Shown here: positions 1 through 13,446 of the stretch, one piece after another
How positions within the stretch are numbered: position 1 is the stretch's first letter
How the letters are laid out: each line of letters opens with the position of its first letter
Assembly (NCBI GenBank): GCA_964017145.1
Contig: OZ024842.1
Span: 2,852,001 to 2,916,000, forward strand
Source: Agrocybe praecox
Taxonomy: Eukaryota > Basidiomycota > Agaricomycetes > Agaricales > Agrocybaceae
Direction of reading: 5' to 3'
DNA length: 64,000 bases
Translations under genes and position numbers: made by a program
The notes under the pieces: generated by a model
What the model saw: the letters and a program-made list of their open reading frames with translations, nothing else
The model's database searches: none
Told to the model about the DNA's origin: nothing

Positions 1-3000
1 CATTCCAAAGCTGAAAACAGATCAGACGTGAGAACCTGTCACAGAGTACCCGTTCAAACCGTGAGACCAACCTAAACACATCGGCTGCCTTTCCATAGCG
101 CCCTTGCAATACTTCGGGTGCCAAGTACAGCTTGTCCCCCTCCCGCTCAAAGCCTTCACTGTTAGCTGCTAACGGCCACACAGACGCCATCCCAAAATCA
201 CCGATCTTGAATCGCCCTTCCTTGGTCACGAAAACATTTGATGGCTTCAGATCCAGATGGATCACTCCAGATTCGTGTATGAATCTCAGTCCCTGTTTGT
301 ACTATGTGTGAAACACTCTTCCTTCGGGAGAGCCGAATAGATTAATTGCGTGACTTACGTTACTTAGATCAACAATGATCTTCCACACCCTTGCTTCGTC
401 TAGCCGAGGATAGACGCGTCCATACTCCCACAAGAATCGTGCAAGGTTTCCCGATTCACAGAGCTCCGTCTGCATGAACAGCGCTTCGTCCTCTTCCCAG
501 TTGTCCATGTACGCAAGCACATTCGGGTGTCGTCCATTTTTATACTGAGATAGCGCGGCGTGCGATAGATGCTTTAGGATATCAACCTCTTCCCGCAATC
601 GGAGTCTGGCCAATCACAGCGTCAGCCACCAAAACCATAGCAACCAAGGCAAAAGTAGCAGTGCGCCATGAGTGCCAAAAAAAGCACACGACACTGCTAT
701 TCAACCATTCTAAACACAACCACTCACCGATGTTTTACGCCTTCAAATCGCTTAGATTTCTTGATCGCGTAAACTTCGTCATCCTTCTTGCTTCGTATTT
801 TGATCACCTTGCCAAATTCGCCACTGCCAACTTCCTCGATTTCTTCAAAATCGCGTTCAAATCGCCCAGTTTGCGGTTCTTCCGAAAAGGAAAAAACAGG
901 TTCTGATAACCTCCGCATAGTCGTCGTCATAGACGGTCGTCCAGCACCCGTAAACGTCGTCGTCGTCGTCTTCCCATTCGTTGGTGAGTTCAGAGCAGTA
1001 AAAGACCCACTCGACGACCCAGAAGCAGATCGTGGAAATTCCTTGTTCTCGCTGGAAGGAGAAAGTCGAAGCGGTATCTTTGGTTTGGGTAGTTGCCAAT
1101 CTATGATAGAAAAAAAAACATGTTTAATAAATAAATATTCTTTTCGAAAGCTGTCAGGACTTACCAATTCCTTTGGCTCGGGTGGGTGTGTTGGAGAGGG
1201 AAGCAGAGTCACTTCCACTTGAGAATGCTCCGCTACTACTTCTTCGCATTAACCAGCGATTTCGAGGAATAATAGAAATGCCTCTGCCTATAGGAGGTGG
1301 CATACCCAGACCCAATCCGGTGTACTTGCCGCTATCTCTACGCGTACTGGGACTGTCCTCCTCATCCTCCTCTGTATCAGTGTGATAATGACTGGGCCTA
1401 GGATCGCCTGGGCCCTGTCCCCAAGCAGCACCGACGCCGGAGGCCGGAGCAGGGAAAGCAGCAGGCATGCTTTTCCGTGGCGCTGCCTTCCTAAACTCAA
1501 ATTCGCAATCTTCCTTGAGCCCAACTTTCGACGCCACAGCGCTCTGCCACGGACGATCGTTTCCGAAATAACTCATCCGTACTTTCTTGACAGGCGTACC
1601 GGGGATCTTCTTGGGCATCTGACAGCTTTGGCCGTTAGCCGCCGCTGCTAATGTTTTCATGATGAAGGCGTCCACGTCGTCTGCCGCGCTTTCGCTCGTG
1701 TTTCCGTATGGGTGATGGTGGTGGTGATGTGTATCATCTGCCCCGACAACTCTGGCCTTGGGCCATCCGGAGGAAACGTCTGGAGTGACACCAGGGGTCA
1801 CCAGGCCAGCATCCTCTGAGCAGATTGAGCTAACGCTGGTCGAGGCCTTGGGCATGACATTCAAGAAATCATGAGTCCCAACACTCGATCCGGTTGAAGG
1901 CATACTGTCTTCCTCATCGCTATTCATGGAAGTCTCCTGCAGCTTATACTTCATAGGCAAAGGTGGCTTGCGTGGCGGCGACGGTGAGCTCCTCGTCACG
2001 TTCAATGCGAACGTCTTGGGTTCCTCGCCAGCAAAGAACATCTCCTCGTCACTCATAAGGTCCATGTCATCATCCTCATCTCCTCCTGGATTTCCGAATG
2101 GCGAAGATCCCGGCGAGGGCGAAACATTTCGTATCTGGAATGCATTCCAGACTTGACGATCTGCAGCACCGCTCTCAGGTCCAGCATAGCTATGTCGATT
2201 AGTTAAATTTGGCCTTAGGCTACCCCCACTTCGGGATGGTGATGGCGGAGGCCGAGGACGGAATCCAAGCCCAGCAGATGATGACAGGGCAGTACTCGTA
2301 TTACTTTTGGTCCGCGACCTCGTGGTGATTGTTGTGGGTAGTTTCTGTTGTTTGGCCGGAATAGCGGGACCGAAGAACAATGAAGCAGCACTGACACTAT
2401 CAATTCTGCTAAGAGGCGGTCGTGCTGGATACACAGGTTGGGGACGGGCAAGGCTCGAACCTCCGCTGATCCGTCGCTTTGGCCTCTGGGCCGGAGAACC
2501 GTTTTCTGAAGAGGATGATGCAGAGCCGGGAGATCCCCGGTCGCGATGACTGTTGGAGGGGAATACGATAGGACCACTATGCCTAGGACGGTTGTTACCG
2601 ACTCTAGCAGGAATGCCTGATTGCTAAAAGGCGCATATATATTAGGATTAGAAACAGTTGAAGAAAGAGATAAAACCCACTCTAATTGGAGACTTTGGTA
2701 CTTTGAATGTGAACGTCTGTTCGAGCAATTCAGAAGAGACAGGTCTTGAGCGGGCTCGTCGTTTCGTGACATGACCACCAGGCGAGACGGCTTCTACGAC
2801 CTCGACAGCCTTTTCCTTGCCCTTGTTGACAGGAGGATAGAAGACAAGAGTTTTAGGAAGCTGTGTTGAAGCCGACTTGCCTAGGAACAAAGAATCACTC
2901 GGGTCATCCTCATCCATCTCGCACCCCGAGTCAGTAGCGGTTCCGTCAAACTCGGTTTCATCATTATTGACGGCGTTGGCAGCAGCAGCAGCACCGTGAT

Positions 3001-3655
3001 CCGTGAGTCGTAGTCGAGTCAGTGTAGCTGTCTGGCGCTTGAGGTAGGCTTCGGTCTCTGCTTTGGACTGCGGCGTGCGTTGGTTGAATTTTGGAGCGGG
3101 AAGTGGAGCGAGACACTCGAAAGCCATTGAATTATCGGATCGTTTCGATTGAGTTGTTAACTTGAGTGGAGTGAGGTTGTTTGGCCTCAGTGGAGTGGAG
3201 TGGGGCGTTGACTTGCGCTTTTGACCGACGGTACCTGCGCGTGCCTGGGATGGCTGGTTGTCGACAGACTCTCCAAAAACTGGATTACTACTAGCAGCAA
3301 AAGCAGCACGACTGGAGACATGATGGATCTTCTTGACGGGTGTCAGAAGTGGCTGAGAGCTTGAAGGGGAGAAAAAGGGAGAAAAAGAGCCTGAAGGAGC
3401 AGAAGAAAGGAAGATAGAGCCCTCTTCGTCCTCTATAGGCTGTGGCTTTGTCGTTGCTGAAGTAGAAGTGTAAAAGGGATTATATGTGTGCGGTAGGGGA
3501 GCTGGGGACTTGAAATTGTCATCGAGGGCATTCAGATTGAGCGGGAAAAGAGGACGCTGCCTGGCGAGAGGAGAGGAAGGAGGGAGCATAGGGGAATCGT
3601 AGGCAGATGTGGGAGAGGCGCAGCGACGCCTGCTATACTTTGGGGAGACTGACAT
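1..3655 (-). CDS. wee1: Wee1-type mitotic inhibitor kinase (3' end beyond window)
   Basis: Cell-cycle kinase expected to phosphorylate the inhibitory tyrosine of Cdk1 and delay mitosis. Exons read 3655..2681, 2623..1165, 1100..728, 605..359, 301..72 and 10..1 on the minus strand, about 1,098 residues before the window edge. The first ~885 residues are low-complexity, rich in Ser/Pro, with many SP/TP sites, as in other Wee1 N-termini. The kinase domain follows: glycine loop GSGEFGKV, VAIK-like YAIKK, catalytic loop HLDLKPSN (the HxDLKPxN form typical of Wee1, not HRD), then GDFGMA and LAPEVLQGRYGKAADVFSFGM. The missing part is the C-terminal lobe. The ATG at 3655 was chosen because the upstream in-frame extension is lysine-rich and unlike the rest. 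Myt1-type kinase is the alternative, less likely because of the loop motif and the nuclear-type N-terminus. Confidence 0.92.
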
Positions 3656-5180
3656 TGCAGTATCGTTTGATCTTGGAGTAGAAAGTAGCATGCAGAAAAG
3701 TCGTAAGTAGTCGTTGTAGAGGAAATAAATAAAAAAGCAAGGGTGAGCTAGCTGCTTTTCAATCTCACGCACCCCTTCATTCAACAACATCACGTGATCG
3801 CGTTCACGTATTTGATTCCGCGTCATTTCAAATTCAATTATCGCTAGGAGTCTTTTATCTTTCTTGTAAATATTACAATCTCCCTTTTGTTTTCCTTTCA
3901 AATCCTTTGTCTTTTTTGTAAATATTTCCAATGTTTTTTTCTTCAGCTTCAACCACAGTCACATCAAGCCACGCCTAAAACACGCCGAATTACGCAGCCT
4001 TTCGCAGTCATCGAGGCCGGTACCGTAATCTAATATCTCACACGCCTCGCCTTGTTCCGTCCGAGTCCACAGGGGCCTATACGAGCCCATAATGTTCTGG
4101 AATACAGTCGAACCATATACACTAACACTCAGAAACTCTCTGCAAACCATCTTTCTATCGTAGAACATACATACACATCATGAATGCTCTGTCAGTACAC
4201 GTAGGGAGCAACCGTCGTTACACCAACCATCTCTATCTCTTCCGCTTCCAGCTATTCCTGTAAGTGGTCTTTTGTTCTATTTATCCGTCAGTTACGACCG
4301 CTATGTATGAACGCGCATAATAAATCCATGACGACTAAGCTTCCACATAACAAAAACACTCACTGACACAACGTAGCTCGCCGCTGCTTCTGCTGTCAAA
4401 AACCTGTTTTCTAGAATGGCCCGTATGTACAGCGCATAAAATTTGTCGCTACAACTGTCCTTGCAAGTAGCTATGCTACAAGAATTGGACAATCAAACCG
4501 AATAAAGGGGTTGTTGTGATATGATATGATCGTATAATCATCCCGCTCTCGCTTGGATCCAATCACAGGGGGCGCGCGCTACGCCACCGCGCACTTGCAA
4601 TTATGACAGTTTAGTCTCTCCGAGACTCCGAGTCGACGAATCGAATCAGTCGATCATGATCGACAACTACGTCTATTGACAGTAACTCTCAACACCGGTC
4701 CCGGAACGGACTAAAATGTACCTGCCTGGCTCGTGGGTAGTAACGGATTTTACAGCCACAAATTCTCAAAACGTCTGCGTGGCACTATCCCAGAGCGAAA
4801 CTGGGAGCACATGGCTGCACGATGGTCATATGCTTATCACGATCTAAGTACCGGCGGCTCACTTCAACTAGAAAATGCAGAGGGACGCATATAGATACTT
4901 TAGAATAATTAGCTCGACCTCATGACCAAATGTACGGAGAAATGCTGTTGTACAAATTTGACATTATTGCCAGACATTATACAAATCCGAGTACTACATA
5001 AAAAAGTATGTACTCTGCCCAAGTGTATATTTACATAAAAATGCAAGAGTTTTTTGCTCGACTTCACAGTACCTACATATCGGGTGAGATATTACGAGTA
5101 TTATATCAGTCCGATATCATACTTTGGTATAATAAAGCTTTAATTGGTCGTCGCATTCGTCAATGTCTGTTCGGCCTCTA
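3656..5180. other. Intergenic region, no gene seen
   Basis: About 1.5 kb between the Wee1 start and the end of the FIT-family gene. It holds only short ORFs without recognisable motifs on either strand. The Wee1-proximal part is probably promoter and 5' UTR. I see no tRNA, repeat array or TE remnant. Confidence 0.5.
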
Positions 5181-6100
5181 TTACGCCAGACGAGGCTCTC
5201 GTATAGCATGCTCTTGCGGCCCGAAGATTGAAGGAACCTGAGTCACCGCAAAAGCTGCAACACCAAGGACTGCACACAAAACGGAAAGAGAAAAAACCAT
5301 CAGCATAACAAGAAGAAAGGCTAAAAAGAAAAGAACGCACGATATCCCGTAAACTTCTCAAACGGCGAATGGAAATATACACTCGTTGTATAGCACCCAA
5401 GCAGCCACACACCAATCATCGCCACGTTCGCAGCAACAGCCCACGTATGCTTCATCGACCACGTCCTCGTCGGCACGCTAAACGACGCGCGCAGCTGGTC
5501 CCCGAGAAACAGCGCCGCCATCGTCAGCATGAACACGTGTCCAGAGATATCATGTCCCCTCCTCAGCCGAGGGAGGACGCGCCAGCCATCTCCCATAGCC
5601 AGAAGCTCCGCGCTGTCCAGTGGGAGATCGGTGAACAAGGACGGGTGCGTCCCGGGGGTGATGTGCGTACGTGCGTAGCACAGCTCGATGGGGGCGGTGC
5701 GGACGGCGCCTGCGGGTGTCTGGTACACGCACTCGGCGCCGGAATAGACGGTGACGCGGTCGAGGAGCGCAGGCCCGAAGAACCAGCTGGTGAATAGGAG
5801 CCAGATCGCGGTGAGCGTGAAGTATTTCACAATCCTATCCCTGGTCCTTATCGAGGAAGGTGAGGTGAGATAGGAAAATAGAAACACGAGCGTCGTCCAA
5901 CCCCATGATTTTTTGATGAAATAGACATTGAGGGGATTCTTCTTCGATGCGAAGTAGTGGGTTTGCGCAAGTTTATGCGGGAGGTGGGTGAGGAGGGGAT
6001 TTGAGGTATCTAAGTAGGTGTCCTTGAAGACGGAATATAGAGTCCCAGAAAAGAGAATGGTCGTTAGTGCTATCAGCACTATTCGGCGAATGTCAGTCAT
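5181..6100 (-). CDS. SCS3: FIT family (FIT2/Scs3-like) ER lipid-droplet biogenesis protein
   Basis: Two exons (6100..5341, 5269..5181) give 282 residues. FIT2/Scs3/Yft2 proteins are ER membrane acyl-CoA diphosphatases needed for lipid droplet budding and normal ER membranes. What shows it: about six hydrophobic spans, the signature HDISGH near residue 184 (first catalytic His region) and YFHSPFEK near residue 245 (second His), the two motifs defining the family. Length matches fungal Scs3 (250-380). Small C-terminal exon after the last span. Next to wee1 on the same strand but 1.5 kb away, so no functional link is implied. The paralogue Yft2 is the only serious alternative. Confidence 0.88.
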
Positions 6101-6161
6101 GGTTAATGTACAGTAGAAAGAAAGATATGACCCTCCGACTGGCGGCAGCCCCAGGGCCCAG

Positions 6162-6179
6162 TGACGTCGAATTCACGTG
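6162..6179. promoter_or_regulatory. CRE-like TGACGTC and E-box CACGTG upstream of FIT-family gene
   Basis: TGACGTC at 6162-6168 and the palindrome CACGTG at 6174-6179 lie 60-80 bp upstream of the FIT-family ATG. These match bZIP and bHLH binding sites. Short motifs occur by chance, so this is only suggestive. Confidence 0.25.
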
Positions 6180-6504
6180 ATTGAGTAGTTTCGGTGTTTG
6201 CCGCTTGACCTTGACTCGACTACTCATTGTACTGGCCTTTTGATCTTCCATACATCGTGCTTGCTTTGGCGTCCAATTCACCTGAATACATGATATATCA
6301 TTACCCTCTTCTCGAATTCGGAGAATATAATCGCAACAAACAACACCTTGACCGCCGTTGAAAGGGATCAGGCCAGAATTCTCATCTGAACTTCTCTATG
6401 TGTACTTAAACAGATCATCAACCCGACATACAACTATAACTACTACGCTGATTCCCCCTCTTCAGCACGAAATTCTGGAGCCACAAATGACCACAAGCCA
6501 GGCT

Positions 6505-7753
6505 CGACTGAGCTGCTCAAGCCTACTTTCTCGGGCGGAAATCAGAGCTGGATAAGTTGAAAGCACACTTCGCACCTCAGCGAACAACATAACAGGGGCT
6601 CGCTCCTGCTATATGGAATGAGCGGCATCGGCAAGACTCAGATCTGCTTAAAATTTTTGGAAGAGACCGTTGAACAGTAAGCTACCAAATCTCTGAACAG
6701 TTGATTCTTTCTTTCTTCCTAAGTACGCTTTCATAAGATTCTCGCCCATCTTTATCGACGCATCCACCACCGAGACGATCACGCTCAGCCTCAAAGCGCT
6801 ATACGACAACACACCCGCAATGTGCTCGTCTGGGATCGTGGATGGCTCGTTGGCTTTGTCCACCCTCGACTTAATATCGAAACTCGACTCGGAACGAGAA
6901 AACTAGCTCACGGTATACGATAACGCTGAAGAGCACGTTCGGAAGTACATACCAGGCGGAGATCGCAGAAACATACTCATGACCAGCAGGAATCAGCTCT
7001 CCTTGATCATCAGGGGACCGACTTTCTTTCGGGCACTAATAATCATCCCTCTTCTAGCGTGAGCTCCGTTCGGTCTGAGACCTTCATGCTCTGCGCGAGA
7101 TGGTGGCCAAAAAAAATACAGCGGAACTGCAACACCACCACCCAGCTGTTGACCAGGCCGGTGCCTCCATCAAATCTGGGATGTGTCATATCGACAAATA
7201 CCTTGAGTTACACTCCCAGCATCGCAAAGAGCTGCTAGATGATCCCCTCTTTTCCCGAGCGTCTGATTATGAAAGGACAGTCTATGGGACCTTCGATTTA
7301 TCTTTCAAAATTGAATCTAAGGCTACCTTGTCACAACAGTCTCCCCCTTCTGATAGGACTGGTGATGTGGATGTCAAGGCTGCACGATTTGCTATCTCTA
7401 TTCTTCAGCCTTTTGCCCTATTCTATTATGATAATATTAATGAAGAGATTCTCAAACTGGCAGCAACGGCAGGACACAGCACCCATAATACATCTTACGA
7501 CTTATTTCAACCTCCTCGCCTTTCTTCAGATCATTATCCTCTCTTAAGGCTAGGTTCTAATAGCTCTTGGGATGAACTTGGATTTAGAAAAGGTGCCAGG
7601 ATGCCCCTAGTAACCTGTTTCTTGATCAAGCAAGACACACCTGGTTATAGTTATTCTGTTCATCCTCTTATTCACTCTTGGAGCAGAGATAGATTTGTAT
7701 CAAAAACAGGAGGAAAAGGACAAAACGAGGGGAATGGAAGTGGAAGATTGTAG
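6505..7753 (+). pseudogene. Decayed NB-ARC STAND gene (NB-ARC/TPR type)
   Basis: Remnant of an NB-ARC nucleotide-binding STAND protein of the kind expanded in Agaricomycetes, normally followed by TPR repeats. Pieces lie in order on the plus strand but in different frames: LGRKSELDKLKAHFAPQRTT near 6530-6590 then a stop; the P-loop YGMSGIGKTQ near 6612-6640; FxxWIDAS-like text near 6750; the Walker-B-like VYDNAEEHVRKYIPGGDR near 6910-6965; a sensor-type ILMTSRNQ near 6970; and the downstream VDQAGASIKSG to YGTFDLSF block in the 7100-7753 ORF. Frameshifts and internal stops separate the segments and no TPR repeats remain. A gene expressed through unusual splicing is possible but unlikely given the stop right before the P-loop. 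Confidence 0.78.
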
Positions 7754-8274
7754 TCTGCATATATATACTTAATGTGATAGCTCACAAATTATATATATAA
7801 GTAAAGGAAGAGCCAAATTAGCAAAGATTTCGCTTCCATCACAAGTAGAATTGGCTTGCTGTGTGTTAAACAGTAAGGTTCAGAACTGATGAACGAAAAA
7901 CAAAATTGCCACCGGATCGAGCCAAACAGCAAGTCTGTTGGTGATGAAGTCACCCGCTACTAGCCAGTGAAAAAGGAATACAACAAATACTAATAGCTCT
8001 TGCAAAGGCAGCGAACATGTTTCGTCTCTTATTTTCTTGGTCACTTATGTTCTGGAGTCATAAAACCTTTTCTTCCACATAATGAAGCCGGCTGCTGTTG
8101 GGTGGCTTTTTTTGAAGAAGTACTTCATCTTTAGCAACCAAATCTGCTTCATAATGTAACTGGCAGCTGTCAGCACTGCCATTCGTTTTTACTAGTACAG
8201 CTCGCTCATGCGGTATCTCGAAGAGTCCAACGGCACCGATAATCTCTGATACTGTAGCCACAAAGACTCAGATT
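7754..8274. other. Spacer between NB-ARC pseudogene and orphan gene
   Basis: AT-rich spacer holding the first copy of a short dispersed repeat (7891-7958). A 67-codon minus ORF at 8058-8261 has no recognisable motif and is not called. Confidence 0.4.
7891..7958. repeat. Short direct repeat, copy 1 (68 bp)
   Basis: Nearly the same 67-68 bp sequence occurs at 10416-10482 in the same orientation, about 2.5 kb away, with only a few differences. The core reads CCACCGGATCGAGCC followed by a hairpin GGTGAT-GAA-GTCACC (one G-T pair in this copy). The two copies flank the orphan gene at 8275-10234. Confidence 0.8.
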
Positions 8275-10234
8275 ATGGATGTTAAAAGGAGGCGGAAGGA
8301 AGATGCCCCGCAGAAGAGCCCGAGACGTTCGAAAGTGGGTCCTTGTTATCACTGTTCGCTAATCTTGCAATTCCTTTGACACTCCCTTATCTTACAGAGG
8401 CTCGCGTCTTCTGTGTCCTCTGCTACGACGCCATTGTCGCAGGCCTTGGTTGGTTCTTCTCAGCCTTCTGCGGGTACTGGCATGTTCCACGGTGCAAACA
8501 ACATTGTAATCACTGGCGGTCAATTTTTTACTACTCAATCGCTTGCGCCCAGTCGTGAGTAAACATCTTTGCACAAAACAAAAAAAGTCTAACCCATTGA
8601 CGAAAAAGATGGACAACTACATAATGCTACTTCCAGCACAACGACACCATCTGACACATCCTTTCTTAGTAGCTGCGAACTATACCAGCGTTATATGTCA
8701 AAAATGCGCGCCGGAACTGCCTTGTGGATTCCTGAGCCAAACAGAAATCTCCCAATGCCAAACCAGAATCGAGGAGTGAGCATTGGCGATGTCGGGATCA
8801 TCACAGAACAGGGAAGCTTTTCTTTTTTGTTCAATATATGTTTACCTCGGGATCATCCTGTCAACCCATCCACAATTCCAGAATGGTTTCAACCCATAAA
8901 ACCAGATATCGACCCCTATGATATTCGCGAAATCAACGAATTCATCCCGGGAAGCTATTTGGCCAGTGAGTCAATTACCAAAGTACAAGCAGAGTCGGAA
9001 ACCAGTTCACAGTATGTGTTAAATTTCATTTCTTATCATTGGATTCCCCAACTTCATCATACACAACTGTAGAGCTCTTTCCTACAAATTTGTGGCTCAG
9101 TCTGGTGACGGCGCCTTACTTGTCATTCCCGAGGGCGCCATATCTCAGGACCTGGAGAATATTTCAAAATTTCGCTCTTATGCGGCTGCCAACTTAGAGC
9201 ATTGGTATCACTATGTCAATGGGACTAGAGGGCGCGAAATAGAGAATGGAGACCTGCGCCTGGTGATTGGATGCGATAAGGCTACTTCATGGGCTATCGC
9301 TGTGATGCGAAATTCAGACCGTCGATGGCGCAAGATTGATCTCAGACCAGTGTCCAGAGACTCTCGACCTTTTGGGGCGCGGTACGTGTGGGATCTCTCT
9401 GGACGCTTTCATGGCAGAGTAGGTCCGCTTTATTGGCACGCTCTTGTCGAAGAGAACGAAAACGTCCCCCAGAACATCAACCAATGTCTATTTATCCGCA
9501 CAATGAATTTAAAACTCAACGCTCGAGAGTGGAAGAAGATCATTAGAGAAAAGCAACGTACCCAACGTCCGAACCTCCCATCAATCACAATTCAGAGCCA
9601 CAAAAGGAGGAGAAGCCCTGATCAGGAAGAAGTGGGAATTTATTCCGATAAGAGTATTGACGAATTACCGGGCGCCGCATTGGCCCGATCGAACACTGCG
9701 AGTCCTCAGATAGTTCAACCCCCCTTTGTTAAACGCCAATCGAATGCACTTCATAACCTAATGTTGACCATGGTGCGCAGTTCCCGGACTTTTTTCTGTT
9801 TTGTTTTTTCTTTCTTTCTGAGAAATGACTAAAGCCAAAACTCAATAGTTCCCAAAAGCCAAGATGGCCACTACCGAAGACAATGGATACCATCGAGACC
9901 TTTTCCCTATACGTTCATTCTTTCAGTGTCCTTGTGCCAAGACATCATACGAACGCATTTCCAGGAAGGGTCACTTCCTTCGGACGACCAGCTCCTTGAT
10001 CGCGTTAAAGAACTATGCAAGGTCATATTTGACAAGGACGCGGGTGTTGTCTATCTGGAAAGGAAAGTTGAATCCTCTAGTGTGCCACCCATGCATCGGG
10101 CCAAATATGAAAAAGGTTTGATTGCTGTTTGTGTATCCCCTGCCATTCACTTTACTTACACTTCTTTTGATTGTTCAGACGGCGACGAGAACGAAGGTGT
10201 TCGTACTAGGCGTGTCAGGCGTCGCAAAGTCTGA
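8275..10234 (+). CDS. Uncharacterised basidiomycete-type orphan family protein
   Basis: Spliced gene of unknown function. Clear exons: 8275-8334, 8398-8554, 8609-9011, 9073-9772, all with good GT/AG ends and continuous phase (440 codons). The 3' exons are unresolved: around 9849-9930 no canonical junction brings the reading into the plausible terminal frame (about 9930-10115, 10179-10234, ending RRVRRRKV stop). Near the N-terminus is FHGANNIVITGGQFF, a motif I recall at the start of many Agaricomycete hypothetical proteins; then GTALWIPEPNRNLP, GVSIGDVGIITEQGSFSFLF, and W-rich YHYVNG / LRLVIGCDK blocks. No enzyme motif, signal peptide or membrane segment. The basic C-terminus (HKRRRSP) could be a nuclear signal. 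The unresolved end could mean local decay rather than an annotation limit. Confidence 0.62.
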
Positions 10235-10415
10235 GTCTTCTGCACGCCTTCACAACTTCTCGGATATTCCAACGAATAGATGTTTTTCTTCTTTCCCGTA
10301 TTTCTTACTTTCCAAGTACAAAACCAAAATAAAATAAATTGTCGTCTGAAAATATATTCGTTTTTTATAGGTCTCCATGTCTACGCATTTAAGAAAAAAA
10401 ACTAAAAAAACTGAA

Positions 10416-10482
10416 GAACTAAAACAAAACTGCCACCGGATCGAGCCGCACAGCAAGCCTGTTGGTGACGAAGTCACCCGCT
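10416..10482. repeat. Short direct repeat, copy 2 (67 bp)
   Basis: Second copy of the element at 7891-7958. Here the hairpin is perfect: GGTGAC-GAA-GTCACC at 10464-10478. It lies in the 3' flank between the orphan gene and HEM2. Confidence 0.8.
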
Positions 10483-10688
10483 GGTCTGTTTAAGCGCCCG
10501 GCACAACTAGCACGTGAGTTAATCAGTCACCTCGGAGTAGCCCCTGAAACCGAGTTGCCCAACGGCATCTTTCTTCGCGTCGATTCGTAGTCGTTTATGT
10601 GTGGTTTCCAAGAAAGCAAAATTCAATATATAAAATTAATAATGATACAGCGAAACTCTTTTTTTCTTAGTCTACGTGCCATCGTCAT

Positions 10689-11899
<1,211 letters not shown>

Positions 11900-12379
11900 T
11901 TTGTGAGTTTGTAAGTGGTGGTAAGTAGGAAAGGGAAGAACGGGCGAGAGAGACGGGTTTTATGTAGGACGCACTCGGGTATAATTCATCAGCACGGCCT
12001 CGTGAAAACCTGTACAATTTGTCCAATCATATTCATTTGGAATAGGCTTTCTGCACACGAAACGTGTCTATTTCCCAGTATTCGGCGCTCGATGACTCCC
12101 AAGGACTTGAACGCAGGCTACCCCGCTTTGATTTTTGTCCCCGACGGCCGCTACAAAAATATGTCGGCTACTTTTGGATAACCGACTTACCGGCCGTCTC
12201 CCTTATCCACGACCATCACAACAGGCAACATTTACGTTTTTTTTCAATGCTATCCACCAGTATCTATGACAGAAAGTCGGTGTTTGATGTTAACCTTTGA
12301 CACTCAAGGGGGGATTGCGGCGTCTCTACCATGAAACAACCAACTCTTTCTTCTGCGTCTTGTTCTACTCTTCGTCGAC
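11900..12379. promoter_or_regulatory. Divergent promoter region HEM2 / first PAH gene
   Basis: 480 bp between two divergent start codons. A CCAAT pentamer lies at 12023-12027, about 125 bp upstream of the HEM2 start; the CCAAT-binding HAP complex regulates heme genes in fungi, but a single pentamer is weak evidence. Nothing else was recognised. Confidence 0.35.
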
Positions 12380-13269
12380 ATGGTCAATGACTCCAAATCA
12401 AATCGATACGCAAAATTTCAACGTCGCTATCGACGTCGTTTGGAAGCTGCAGAGCTAGCTGAAAAGCTATTCCAGCGTCGTCGACAACGTGAAACACCCC
12501 ACGCGTCTTCTCAACAACGGGCGCGGAAGCCCTTGACGCGTCTTCATATCGGTGAAGCTCTTTCCCTCACTGAACTCAGAGCTCCTTTGAGGTACAATTT
12601 GGATGCTTTCCGGGACCTCTCGGATGTCATGGAACAATTCGAAAGTTCACGGTGAATTTCTCGCGATTTATGTCTGTTTCAGCCGTCCTTCTCATACATA
12701 CATACTATAGATTGGACATCGTAAACACTATTCATTACCTTTCAGCACTCTTCCGTGAAAAGCCTTGTTTAATCCAAGCTTTCAACATCCTCCTGCCGGA
12801 GAGCCATTGTTTAGACGAGTCTCTTCTACCTCGCTTCGACGCCGCCATACTTCGCAGTTCTCCTGCTCCTCTCATCACCATTGAAAGCGAAGATCCCTCG
12901 GTGGGTTGGACTCCTGCCAACGACTATGTATCTAGGGCACGTGCGTTGTCATCGGACAGCAGTGGTCCCTCGGAAGCGGGGAGCTCGGAGAGGAAATCAA
13001 ATTCCAGGAAGACCTCAGGCTCAACTGATTACGGGCACCATTACATTCGGAGAAGTCTTTCAACGGATTCAGATGAACAGCTTCTTACGACCTCACCGAA
13101 AGCCTATTTCGGAGATTTTCTAGTTCAGTCACCTCTGGCATTGTCGGAATCGGGAAGTAATATAGGACTTGACGAATATGAACCTACCTTCGACGCGAAC
13201 GGCTCAATAAGTCACCTCCAGGCTGACCATGTTCTTCCAACTAATACAGCCATAGTTGTCCAAGAATAA
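12380..13269 (+). CDS. Single-PAH-domain protein, tandem paralogue A
   Basis: Exons 12380-12651 and 12711-13269, 276 residues. The N-terminus is Arg-rich (RRYRRRLEAAELAEKLFQ). Residues about 57-123 match a Sin3 paired amphipathic helix: helix 1 GEALSLTELRAPL, helix 2 LDAFRDLSDVMEQFESS, helix 3 IVNTIHYLSALF, then FNILLPES in place of the usual FNxFLP. The single intron falls between helices 2 and 3. The rest is Ser-rich and disordered, with the motif SGSTDYGHHYIRRSLSTD near residue 195 shared with the two downstream paralogues. PAH domains bind short amphipathic helices of transcription factors. This protein lacks the other Sin3 domains, so an adaptor or competitor role is inference. Confidence 0.8.
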
Positions 13270-13446
13270 AAGCCATCATTTACTCAGTCCCTTTAACGCC
13301 AACGCCCATTATACTGCCACTTCCAGGTTTATACAATTGGTCAGGAAAAGCAGTTGACATTGATTTTTACCCCGTGGCGTTGCCTGTCTGATTACCACAA
13401 CATATATATGTTCCTCTACTGTTCCTCCGCTACCTTCTACCTCGAC

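Noticed and set aside
3959..4492. Two minus-strand ORFs of 69 and 63 codons upstream of wee1
   Set aside because: No motif, no splice-consistent extension, and they lie in the likely promoter/5' UTR.
8058..8261. 67-codon minus ORF next to the orphan gene
   Set aside because: Composition is protein-like but there is no recognised motif or neighbouring exon, and it is inside a repeat-bearing spacer.
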